Below are positions 25,266 to 32,124 of a stretch of 64,000 nt of DNA, in pieces. Location of the stretch: assembly GCF_013266755.1 (NCBI RefSeq), contig NZ_JABRWJ010000002.1, forward strand, positions 62,001 through 126,000, given 5' to 3'. The notes under the pieces were generated by a model. The model was given only the letters and a program-made list of their open reading frames with translations, made no database searches and had not been told where the DNA came from. The DNA comes from Pseudaquabacterium terrae. GTDB taxonomy: Bacteria > Pseudomonadota > Gammaproteobacteria > Burkholderiales > Burkholderiaceae_C. Each line of letters starts with the position of its first letter. Position 1 is the stretch's first letter. Position numbers and translations under genes: made by a program.

Positions 25266-25484
25266 CCCCTGGCCGACGCCGCTATGCAGGAAGGCCGACA
25301 TCAGGATGAATATGGCACCGACTGTCATCCAGGTGATGCCGGGCGGTCGGAGCCGCAGGTCGCGCAGGCAGCGCACTGCGCCGAGCACGAACAGGCCGCT
25401 GCCCAGCAACGTGAAGAGCCATGCCGTGTCGATCGTGGGCAAGGGGATGCGACCGGCGAAGGGGCGCGGCAGCGAGCGCGGCAA
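25263..25484 (-). CDS. Small two-helix membrane protein or read-through tail
   Basis: This 73-residue frame begins with TTG immediately after the TGA stop of the upstream HEAT-type gene and in the same frame as it. It encodes two hydrophobic helices, around residues 21-40 (AWLFTLLGSGLFVLGAVRCL) and 50-67 (TWMTVGAIFILMSAFLH), joined by a basic Arg-rich loop. No family is recognised. It could be a separate small inner-membrane protein made by translational coupling, or a membrane tail reached when TGA is read through. The basic loop and hydrophobic pattern make it more than random, but no homologue could be checked. Confidence 0.5.
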   Translation of the reverse strand: MPRSLPRPFAGRIPLPTIDTAWLFTLLGSGLFVLGAVRCLRDLRLRPPGITWMTVGAIFILMSAFLHSGVGQG

Positions 25485-26816
25485 TCAGCCCTGTAGCTCG
25501 GCCTTCGCGTGATACCACGCGCCCGGTCGAGCGGTCGAGGCCTGGGCCTGTGCCGCCGCGGCTGTCAGGCGGTCACGCTGAAACGCCACCGGCAGATCGA
25601 TGTCGAGGCCGGGATCGATGCCGTGGCGTGCCTGCAGCTCGTCGATCATCAGCTCGCGCCACGGCAGCGTTGGCAGCCCGACCAGCAGGGCCTGCAGCAT
25701 GACCAGCGGCGTGCAGGGTTGGCCGAGCCGGTAGCGCTGGCCCGCACTGAACTGCCCGCCATGCTCGGCCAGCCATTCACCCCAAGCCACGGGGCTGCGG
25801 GACAGGCGCTGCACCCGCTCGCCGAAGGGCTCGCCGTCAGCGCGGCGTGGGGCTTCGCCGCTGTTGCGCCAGCGCCGGAGCTCGCCGTCGGTCAGCTCAT
25901 CCTCCTGGACCGACTCGGGTACGAGGGTTTGCTCGAACAGCGGCGCACCCGTGATCACGAAGAGCGCCTGGGCCGCGACATCGGCCAGTGGCTCGTGCTC
26001 GAGCAGCGCCACCAATGGCCGTACCGCCGAGAGCTCGCCGAGCATTCCGAGCGCGATGGGTACGCGCAAGGGCGTGTCGGCCCCCCGCAGTTGCTCCACC
26101 CAGGCCAGTGCCAACCGGCGGCCGCCCGCCAGTGCCGCAAGCTCGGCATCGTCGGCTGCGAGCGCAGCGGCCTGGGGGTCGTGCAGCCGCAGCCCCGAGC
26201 GCAGCGCCGCGATTCGCAAGATCGGTTCGGGTTCCACGTAGTGCGTTTGCAGCAGGGCCGGTAGCCCGGCTTCTGTGGATCGTCCGGCCGCCCACAGCAG
26301 CGCGGGCAGGTGGGGTCGGCGGCCGCGCCTCAGCGCTGTCAGGAGCGCGCCGTCCGTCGTCAACCGTCGACGCGCAGCGACCACCGCCAGCATTGGCTCA
26401 AGCCGCTCGTCGCCATCGCCGAGCATGCGCACACAGCCGGGCTGCCAGGTCTGCGGCAACTCGAGTGACAGCGCATCGGCGATGGCGCGCAAGTGTTCCG
26501 GCGTACCAGGCAGGGCGGAGTCGAGCACGCGCGAGAACAGCGATGGTTCGGCGCGCCGACCGAACACGCAGGCCACGCCGAAGAGCTCACCCGCGTCGTC
26601 GGCCGCAGCATGCGCCGCGCACACCTCGAGCGCCAGGCTGCCGCCGACCACCAGTGCGTCGGTGTGCGCTTCAAGCCGCTGCTCGAAGTCCCCGGCCGTG
26701 GTCCAGGACTGCGCGGGCGCCCGGCGCAGTGCGTGTGCCTGCGCGTACAGGAACCCGATCTCCTCGAGATGCTCCTCGTAGAGGCCGATGCGAAAGCTGC
26801 GCAGCGACGTGGTCAT
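25485..26816 (-). CDS. TIGR02270-like HEAT-repeat protein of T6SS islands
   Basis: The 443-residue product starts MTTSLRSFRIGLYEEHLEEIGFL and contains FEQRLEAHTDALVVGG, a pattern I associate with the TIGR02270 family found beside VgrG/DUF2169 genes. The rest is helical and HEAT-like (PILRIAALRSGLRLHDPQAAAL, IALGMLGELSAVRPLVALLEHE). No catalytic motif or signal peptide is seen, so a cytoplasmic scaffold or loading role is likely, though its function is not established. Start ATG at 26816 overlaps the stop of the DUF2169 gene by four bases; a longer frame upstream has no family sequence. It is the second-last product of the VgrG1 island. Confidence 0.75.
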   Translation of the reverse strand: MTTSLRSFRIGLYEEHLEEIGFLYAQAHALRRAPAQSWTTAGDFEQRLEAHTDALVVGGSLALEVCAAHAAADDAGELFGVACVFGRRAEPSLFSRVLDSALPGTPEHLRAIADALSLELPQTWQPGCVRMLGDGDERLEPMLAVVAARRRLTTDGALLTALRRGRRPHLPALLWAAGRSTEAGLPALLQTHYVEPEPILRIAALRSGLRLHDPQAAALAADDAELAALAGGRRLALAWVEQLRGADTPLRVPIALGMLGELSAVRPLVALLEHEPLADVAAQALFVITGAPLFEQTLVPESVQEDELTDGELRRWRNSGEAPRRADGEPFGERVQRLSRSPVAWGEWLAEHGGQFSAGQRYRLGQPCTPLVMLQALLVGLPTLPWRELMIDELQARHGIDPGLDIDLPVAFQRDRLTAAAAQAQASTARPGAWYHAKAELQG

Positions 26817-27865
26817 GGGTGCACCGGCGCCGAAGGGATCTGCAGCTCGATCGAGCGCACGTCGTGCAGACCGTTGCGCGCTGGCATGTGCGCGCGCCAC
26901 GTCAATGTCAGCAGCCGCAGGTCCATGTCGATGAGCACGGTGTCGAGTTGCGGCACCAGCGCCACCCGCCGGCGTGCGCGGGTCTCGACCCAGCAAGCGG
27001 GCGTGGCGCGCGCAGGCAGACGAAATTCAACGCGTCCTTCCGGCGCTGCACCGATCACGACAGCCGTCTCGTCACCGCGCAGGTGGCCCGGTGTGACCAG
27101 GCCGGGCGAGCCGGCGTTGAAGAAGCGGCGGTCGAAGTCGCGTGCCAACAGTGGCTTGCGGGTCTTGGACCACGCTTCGTCATAGGTGCCGCCGAGTGCG
27201 ATCCGGGGCTGCCAATTCGGCGCGATGAAGCCGAATCCGACAGGAGGCAGCTTGTCGCCGTAACCCGTATACGGATGTGCCGGATCTTCGAAGTTCGGCA
27301 GCGCGGCGTCTTCCGGCGCCGGCAGCGAGGCATCGTGAAAGCCAACGCCCACGGGGTTCTGAGGTTCACAGCGGTGGCGGTCAGGGTCGGCATGGCGGCG
27401 ATCCCAGCCGCCGAAAGCGCGCTCGTAACGCAGCGGCATGCGCTCGAATGGCCGCGGCGCGGTGACCGCCGTGCCGGCAATGCGCCGCACGAGCCGCCGG
27501 TCGCCGACCACGCGAACGACCTTCTGCACCGGCCCGACGCGTACGCCGACCTGGCCTTCGGTCGCGCCGGAATGCGGTGCGTGGGCATGGCCGAGCAGCA
27601 CGACATCGGTCCCGACGGGTTTGACGAACGCAACCTGCGGCTCCAGCCGCATGCTGGCCACGGCCGGATCGCCCCACCATTCGCCGCTGATAGCCGGCTC
27701 CGGCTGGCGTTCCAGCCAGCGCAACTCGCCGCCGACGCCGATGTGCCACGTGCCTTGGATCAGCGGCACCACCAGGGGTACGCCTTCTTCGTCGGATAGC
27801 GCGAGTGGCGTCAGAACGAGGCCGGTCGAATTCAGCAGCGCGGGGTGCGGCATGCCGGTCACCAC
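26813..27865 (-). CDS. DUF2169 T6SS adaptor/chaperone-like protein
   Basis: The 350-residue product belongs to DUF2169, with family features GDRRLVRRIAGTAVTAPRPFERMPLRYERAFGGWD, PNFEDPAHPYTGYGDKLPPVGFGFIAPNWQPR and GTYDEAWSKTRKPLLARDFDRRFFNAG. In studied systems DUF2169 proteins help load toxins that carry or use DUF4150 PAAR-like tips; that is family knowledge. It starts with GTG at 27865, overlapping the Imm49-like stop by 7 bp, or with ATG at 27853. It overlaps the HEAT gene by 4 bp. The island contains the expected partners: a DUF4150 protein and a nuclease. Confidence 0.9.
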   Translation of the reverse strand: MVTGMPHPALLNSTGLVLTPLALSDEEGVPLVVPLIQGTWHIGVGGELRWLERQPEPAISGEWWGDPAVASMRLEPQVAFVKPVGTDVVLLGHAHAPHSGATEGQVGVRVGPVQKVVRVVGDRRLVRRIAGTAVTAPRPFERMPLRYERAFGGWDRRHADPDRHRCEPQNPVGVGFHDASLPAPEDAALPNFEDPAHPYTGYGDKLPPVGFGFIAPNWQPRIALGGTYDEAWSKTRKPLLARDFDRRFFNAGSPGLVTPGHLRGDETAVVIGAAPEGRVEFRLPARATPACWVETRARRRVALVPQLDTVLIDMDLRLLTLTWRAHMPARNGLHDVRSIELQIPSAPVHP

Positions 27866-28629
27866 TCCGGTGCCAGCGGCGGCGCGGTGCCCTGGCGCGC
27901 AACCGACGGGCAGTAGCGGTACTCGCGCTGCGTCGGCAATCCGAGCTGCACCGCGATGCGCAGCATCGCCAGGCCCTCGACGAAGATCTGCCGGCCGGCG
28001 ATCAAGGCCGGCTCCTCGATGCGCGCACGTGCGCGTTCAGCGTCGATCTGCGCCGTGCGCTGATCGAGCAGCGCTTCGAATGCGGCATCGAAGGCGGCGG
28101 CATCACGGTCGGCCAGCGCGCGCAGCACCGGCACGCGGGCCTCTGGCTGGCCGTCGAGCACCTGCTCCCAGCGCTGGAACAGCGACTGGATCCGGCCCAC
28201 GTCCTGCAGCGGTGCCAGGAGGGCATGAGCGATCTGGGCATGACACCAGTCGTCCTCGTACTCGTGGCCGGGCCGCCAATCGCGCGGCGAGAGCGACGCA
28301 ATGTCGCGCGCGAGTGCAAAGTCGCCCGCCGCCACGGCGTCCAGAAAGGCATCGATGCGCGCCGAGGCTTGGTGATGGTCAGGCTGCCCCGTCTGCCTGA
28401 CGCGCTGCAGGTAGGACACGCGGCATCGCCCGCTGCGAATCAGGTTGTGCGCAAAGGTGTCGTAGCTCGTCCGGGACAGCAGCGCGATGATCGCCGCCGC
28501 GCGCAGCTTGGCGCAGACGTCGATGCAGGCCTCGCCGAGATCGGCGGTCGGGTACGACGGGTTCTGGAATGCCGTCAGCCAGAACCCGATGTCGTAGGCC
28601 ACGATCTCGAGGTAGTCGGCGAGCTTCAT
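27859..28629 (-). CDS. Imm49-like immunity protein
   Basis: The 256-residue, mostly helical product carries features I associate with Imm49 immunity proteins: an early AAAIIALLSRTSYDTFAHNLIRSGRCRVSYLQR segment, FLDAVAAGDFALARDIASL and PRDWRPGHEYEDDWCHAQ. Such proteins neutralise cognate toxins in the producer. It lies 19 bp after the Imm11-like gene and two genes after the candidate nuclease, so it may protect against that toxin, or be an orphan kept against toxins of neighbours. No signal peptide is seen, which suits a cytoplasmic nuclease target. Confidence 0.75.
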   Translation of the reverse strand: MKLADYLEIVAYDIGFWLTAFQNPSYPTADLGEACIDVCAKLRAAAIIALLSRTSYDTFAHNLIRSGRCRVSYLQRVRQTGQPDHHQASARIDAFLDAVAAGDFALARDIASLSPRDWRPGHEYEDDWCHAQIAHALLAPLQDVGRIQSLFQRWEQVLDGQPEARVPVLRALADRDAAAFDAAFEALLDQRTAQIDAERARARIEEPALIAGRQIFVEGLAMLRIAVQLGLPTQREYRYCPSVARQGTAPPLAPEW

Positions 28630-28648
28630 GCGATTGCCGTACGGACGC

Positions 28649-29230
28649 TCACTTCTCCGGATAGTTCGCGATCTCTGTCCAGCCGATGCCGCTGAAGCCC
28701 TGCTGGTCGATCGCAGCCGTCAGGTCGCGGTGTACCAGCGTGATGTCGGAGAACGCCTGCAGCTTGAACAGCGGCCGGCCGGCCGGAATGCGCGCCGGAT
28801 CGATCACGAGCCTGGACATCGAGTCGATGGCACCTTCGACGAGGTCGCTCTCCTCGAAAACCGATTGCGAACGATCGATGCAGTCGATCGGATCGACGGG
28901 ATGGACGATGAAGTAGTTGCCCGCGCCGCGTCCCTTGTGGTCGATGATCTTCAGCGGCAGGAACTCCACGCTCGGGAGTTGCCGCCCGGCCAGGAAGTCG
29001 CGCAGCCGCGGCGAGACGACGTTGGATTGGTTGATGTTGAGCACGTTGTCCGCCAGCACCAGGTCATTCGGAAAGTCAGGGTGCATGTGGAAGGCGACGT
29101 CGTCCGGAAAGTCGGCCTGCAGCGGCACGCCGCGACGCAGCCGAAACTGCTTCTCCAGCCCGGTCAGCTTGTTCAGCACACAGGCGTGCGGCACGGACAC
29201 GTACTTCCAGATCACATACTCGGCAGTCAC
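28649..29230 (-). CDS. Imm11/MXAN_0049-like immunity protein
   Basis: The 193-residue product resembles the Imm11 (formerly DUF1629) family: VVSPRLRDFLAGRQLPSVEFLPLKIIDHKGRG, then NYFIVHPVDPIDCIDRSQSVFEES and an RPLFKLQAF segment near the end. Members are predicted immunity proteins encoded next to polymorphic toxins. It starts with GTG at 29230, only 3 bp after the nuclease gene stop, and is the closest gene to it. This makes it the first-choice cognate antitoxin. The assignment is from memory of the motif pattern and is unproven. Confidence 0.72.
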   Translation of the reverse strand: MTAEYVIWKYVSVPHACVLNKLTGLEKQFRLRRGVPLQADFPDDVAFHMHPDFPNDLVLADNVLNINQSNVVSPRLRDFLAGRQLPSVEFLPLKIIDHKGRGAGNYFIVHPVDPIDCIDRSQSVFEESDLVEGAIDSMSRLVIDPARIPAGRPLFKLQAFSDITLVHRDLTAAIDQQGFSGIGWTEIANYPEK

Positions 29231-29233
29231 GTT

Positions 29234-30010
29234 CTAGGCTCCATGGGAAATCGCGGTCGCGATGCGCTTGATCCACTTGGCGACCGCTTCATTGAAATTG
29301 CGTGCGGGAAAGCCCTTCGTCGATACCTTGCTGTCCGAGGCCATCGAGAACGGGTGGCACCACTGCGGATCAGGAGGCTCCTTGCCGCCCAATGCCCAGG
29401 CATTGTGCGTGCCCTCCTTGCGGTTGCCGCGCGTCGACAACTCGGTACGGAACTGACCGGACAGCTTGTTCAACTTGCCCTCGAGTTTCTCGCCTTTCAG
29501 TGCATGCCCGGACTCTTCAATGGCATCCGCAAGTTTCTTGCATTCCACTTCGATCTCGTACGTGTAGCCTTCCTTGCAGTTGTGGTCGTAGTCATGTTGC
29601 GGAATGTTGGCGAACGGCGGCGCATCGACGCCAGCGGCGGCCGATCCGCCGGCGGCGGTGATCGTGCAATACCACTTGACGGTGTGGCCCCACAAGGGCA
29701 TCGCGATCATGTTGTCGGCGTTGTTGATGCACCACTTGGTCTGGCGGATGACTTTCTCGATCGCCGGCAGTGCGACCAGATGCTCCGACACCGGTGCGAC
29801 GCACAGAATGTGATGCGCCTCGTATTTCTTGTCGAACGTGAATGCACCGGCCTTGGCCTTGACCAGCCGCTTGAAGGTGTGGCCGAACCAGTCGGTCGGC
29901 TTGCAGACCTCGATGTAGGTCTTGCTGCCCGGACAGTCATCGCACTTGGGGTTCGCCGGCACGGCGCAGAACTGGCCTTCGCGCTTGCCCCGGTCGTGGT
30001 CGCCTGCCAT
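29234..30010 (-). CDS. AHH/HNH-type nuclease, candidate T6SS effector
   Basis: The 258-residue product has an HNH/endonuclease VII-like pattern: YEAHHILCVAPV (AHH core) at about residue 60, NNADNMIAMPLWGH about 35 residues later, and NIPQHDYDHNCKEGY further on, as in the AHH nuclease family. Five cysteines near the N terminus (C15, C23, C26, C35 and others) could bind a metal. There is no signal peptide, PAAR or VgrG module, so it would have to be carried as free cargo with help from the adaptor. Start ATG at 30010 is set by a strong AGGAAGGA site 5 bp upstream; the frame is open further up but without family sequence. Two immunity-like genes follow directly. DNA cleavage is inferred. Confidence 0.78.
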   Translation of the reverse strand: MAGDHDRGKREGQFCAVPANPKCDDCPGSKTYIEVCKPTDWFGHTFKRLVKAKAGAFTFDKKYEAHHILCVAPVSEHLVALPAIEKVIRQTKWCINNADNMIAMPLWGHTVKWYCTITAAGGSAAAGVDAPPFANIPQHDYDHNCKEGYTYEIEVECKKLADAIEESGHALKGEKLEGKLNKLSGQFRTELSTRGNRKEGTHNAWALGGKEPPDPQWCHPFSMASDSKVSTKGFPARNFNEAVAKWIKRIATAISHGA

Positions 30011-30024
30011 CGTCCTTCCTTCGC

Positions 30025-31209
30025 TCAGAGGCGCTGCAGCAGCAGCGCTGCACGACCACGACCGTCGGCGGCACAGCACACGAGCGCGCTGTCGGCCGGC
30101 GCATAGCGGCGCGAGCGCGCCTGCAGCGCCATGGCGATGGCCAGCGGTGCAGCGCACGTGCCGGTGTCGCCGAATGACAGCGCCGGATACCACACGATCG
30201 GAGCGGCAAAGCCGGCATGGCCGGCGCGCAGCCGCGTCAGCGCGCAGCCGAAGTCGTTCGCCCGGTAGACCTCGCCGTTGTGGTCGCTGAACAGCCACGG
30301 CGCCCCGTCGGCGGGTCGTGCGAGCGCCGCATCGACCACCCGCGCCAGTGCCTCGCCGCTCGAGACCTCACCCTCGATCTGCGCCTTGTCCTCGCTGTCG
30401 AACGCGAGGCGGATGAGGCGTAGCGCCTCGTCGGGCGCTGCTGCCGCGTCCTGTGCCGGCAACAGGGCCAGCGCGACCGCGGCCTCGCCGGGTTGCAAGC
30501 CTGCGGGCGCGGCGTCGCACTTCAAGCGCCCGGTGTGATGCAGCCACGTCAGCGTGTCTTCGTCAAGCAGGGAATCGACCGTCAGCACGACGGCGACGTC
30601 CACGCTGCGCTGCTGGATGTCGTTCGCCGCCGCGGCGATCAGCTCCGCGCCGGCGCACTGGCCACCGGTGCTGAGGTGCCGTCGCATCGGCGCGCCCGGC
30701 CAGTGCGCCAGCCGCAGCGCCTGGTCGAGCAGCCGTGCCGTCACGGCGGCGGGCGTTCGGCGTGCCAGCTCCTCCGGCTCCGGCGGGTCATCGTCCTCGC
30801 CTGCACCGGCCGGGGGCTCCGACATCAGCGCGACCCCGCCGGCAGTGCGCATCGGGTCCGGCAAGCCGACGTAGAGGCCGACACGACGCAGCCAGAGTGC
30901 CGGATCGAGTGCCCCGGCCAGCAGATCGGCCAGCGCGCCCTGCAGCAGGCGAAGCAGGCGCGCTTCGCCTTCGAAGCCTGCGGTGAACAGGCTTGCGGCG
31001 TGGCCGATGATCGCTTCCTCGTCGCCTTCGACGCCCGAGCGCGCGCGATAGTGCGGCAGAACGGCGGCGCGGCTCAACCCGGCCCGGGCTGCCGCGCAAG
31101 CCGACGCGGCGTCGTAGCCGAGCGCGCAGACCATGCCGGCAGCGGCGACGAGTACGCCGCCGCCTTCAATTGAGCGGCTTGCCACAGTAGTAGCAGTCGC
31201 CCTTGTCAT
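30025..31209 (-). CDS. Degenerate beta-ketoacyl synthase-like (thiolase-fold) protein
   Basis: The 394-residue product has the thiolase fold outline of ketosynthases: an N-terminal VLVAAAGMVCALG, STGGQCAGAELIAAAANDI near residue 180 where the nucleophile elbow should be, and LSFGDTGTCAAPLAIAMAL near 345 matching the GHT-GAAG loop. The active-site His of that loop is Asp348 here, and the only cysteine at the elbow (Cys185) is displaced by about two residues. Normal condensation chemistry therefore looks unlikely. Such genes recur in DUF4150/DUF2169 islands, but their role is not established. The ATG at 31209 overlaps the DUF4150 gene by 44 bp; GTG at 31185 is an alternative. It ends 15 bp before the nuclease start. 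Confidence 0.78.
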   Translation of the reverse strand: MTRATATTVASRSIEGGGVLVAAAGMVCALGYDAASACAAARAGLSRAAVLPHYRARSGVEGDEEAIIGHAASLFTAGFEGEARLLRLLQGALADLLAGALDPALWLRRVGLYVGLPDPMRTAGGVALMSEPPAGAGEDDDPPEPEELARRTPAAVTARLLDQALRLAHWPGAPMRRHLSTGGQCAGAELIAAAANDIQQRSVDVAVVLTVDSLLDEDTLTWLHHTGRLKCDAAPAGLQPGEAAVALALLPAQDAAAAPDEALRLIRLAFDSEDKAQIEGEVSSGEALARVVDAALARPADGAPWLFSDHNGEVYRANDFGCALTRLRAGHAGFAAPIVWYPALSFGDTGTCAAPLAIAMALQARSRRYAPADSALVCCAADGRGRAALLLQRL

Positions 31210-31627
31210 CGCCCATCGCGATGACCGGCCCCTGGATCACGGGAAACGGCGGAGTGTTCTTGTCGTTGTGCAGCATCAGGTCCAGTGCGCGCGGCACGTT
31301 CTTGCCTTCGAACTTGACGTCGAACGAGAAGTTGACGAACTCGGCCTTGCCCTTGACCTTGTTCGAGACGACGCCGAACAGCGAACCGGGCTCGTCGCCG
31401 GTGCTGACCATGAAGTTCGAGTCCTTCACGCACACCGGATTGCCGTCGCACTTCACGGTCTTCGCGCCCTGCGCCGTGTCCGAGGACTTGGCGATGTTCG
31501 GGTAGGGGATCGGTATCGGCGGCGCGGGCGGAGCCGGCGTCTTGCAGACGTCGGGGAACGCCATCGTGACGCCGTTGCTGCCTGCATGCACGACCGACAT
31601 GAAATTGACGCCGACGGTGACGGGCAT
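31166..31627 (-). CDS. DUF4150 PAAR-like spike-tip protein
   Basis: The 153-residue product is a DUF4150 PAAR-like domain: GSNGVTMAFPDVCKTPAPPAPPIPIPYPNIA, then a body with KGKAEFVNFSFDVKFEGKNVPRALDLMLHN. PAAR and PAAR-like proteins cap the VgrG trimer and carry effectors. Cysteines near the C terminus (CYYCG) may bind metal. There is no toxin extension, so cargo must be joined non-covalently, probably with DUF2169. It lies 19 bp before the DUF6484-like gene in the operon order. Confidence 0.9.
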   Translation of the reverse strand: MPVTVGVNFMSVVHAGSNGVTMAFPDVCKTPAPPAPPIPIPYPNIAKSSDTAQGAKTVKCDGNPVCVKDSNFMVSTGDEPGSLFGVVSNKVKGKAEFVNFSFDVKFEGKNVPRALDLMLHNDKNTPPFPVIQGPVIAMGDDKGDCYYCGKPLN

Positions 31628-31645
31628 GTTGGCCGGTTCGCCGCT

Positions 31646-32122
31646 TCAGTTGATCTGCACCGACGCGCCGCGGATCTTGTTGGTATCGCTCGCCCGGCTG
31701 ACCAGCTGCGTGCCCTTGATCACCAGCCGACCGTCCGCGCGCAGCGTGATCGAAGCCTGGCCGCAGCGCAGCACGACCTCGTCATGGCCTTCGAGCACGA
31801 TGCGATCCAGGTCCAGCACCAGGGCGCGGCCCGGCGCCTGCAGCGCAGGTGCCGCGGGTGCCGATGTCACGGTGTCGCGCACCTGGCCGACGACGATCGG
31901 CTTCAGCGGGTCTCCGTCCTCCAGGAACAGCAGCAGCGTCGCACCGGCGGCGGCATCCGCCAGCGCATCATCGACGACACGCGCGAACACCGGCTCTGCA
32001 GGGGCGCCGTCATGGCGGACGAGCGGGCGGCCGTCACGCAGTTCGACGAGTTGGCCGACGCACATCGGCGTGCCCCAGTCGGCCGACGGCGGCATGTTCA
32101 TCAGGGCATTGCTGCGCTTCAT
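31646..32122 (-). CDS. DUF6484-like T6SS accessory protein
   Basis: The 158-residue product has an N-terminal small beta-barrel-like domain (GQLVELRDGRPLVRHDG, ATLLLFLEDGDPLKPIVVGQV) of the DUF6484 type and a C-terminal beta-rich tail (IVLEGHDEVVLRCGQASITLRADGRLVIKG) resembling the DUF2345/spike-stem repeat of VgrG. It follows vgrG by 3 bp. The two-part build suggests it docks on the spike, perhaps between VgrG and the PAAR-like tip, but function is not known. Confidence 0.75.
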   Translation of the reverse strand: MKRSNALMNMPPSADWGTPMCVGQLVELRDGRPLVRHDGAPAEPVFARVVDDALADAAAGATLLLFLEDGDPLKPIVVGQVRDTVTSAPAAPALQAPGRALVLDLDRIVLEGHDEVVLRCGQASITLRADGRLVIKGTQLVSRASDTNKIRGASVQIN

Positions 32123-32124
32123 GG

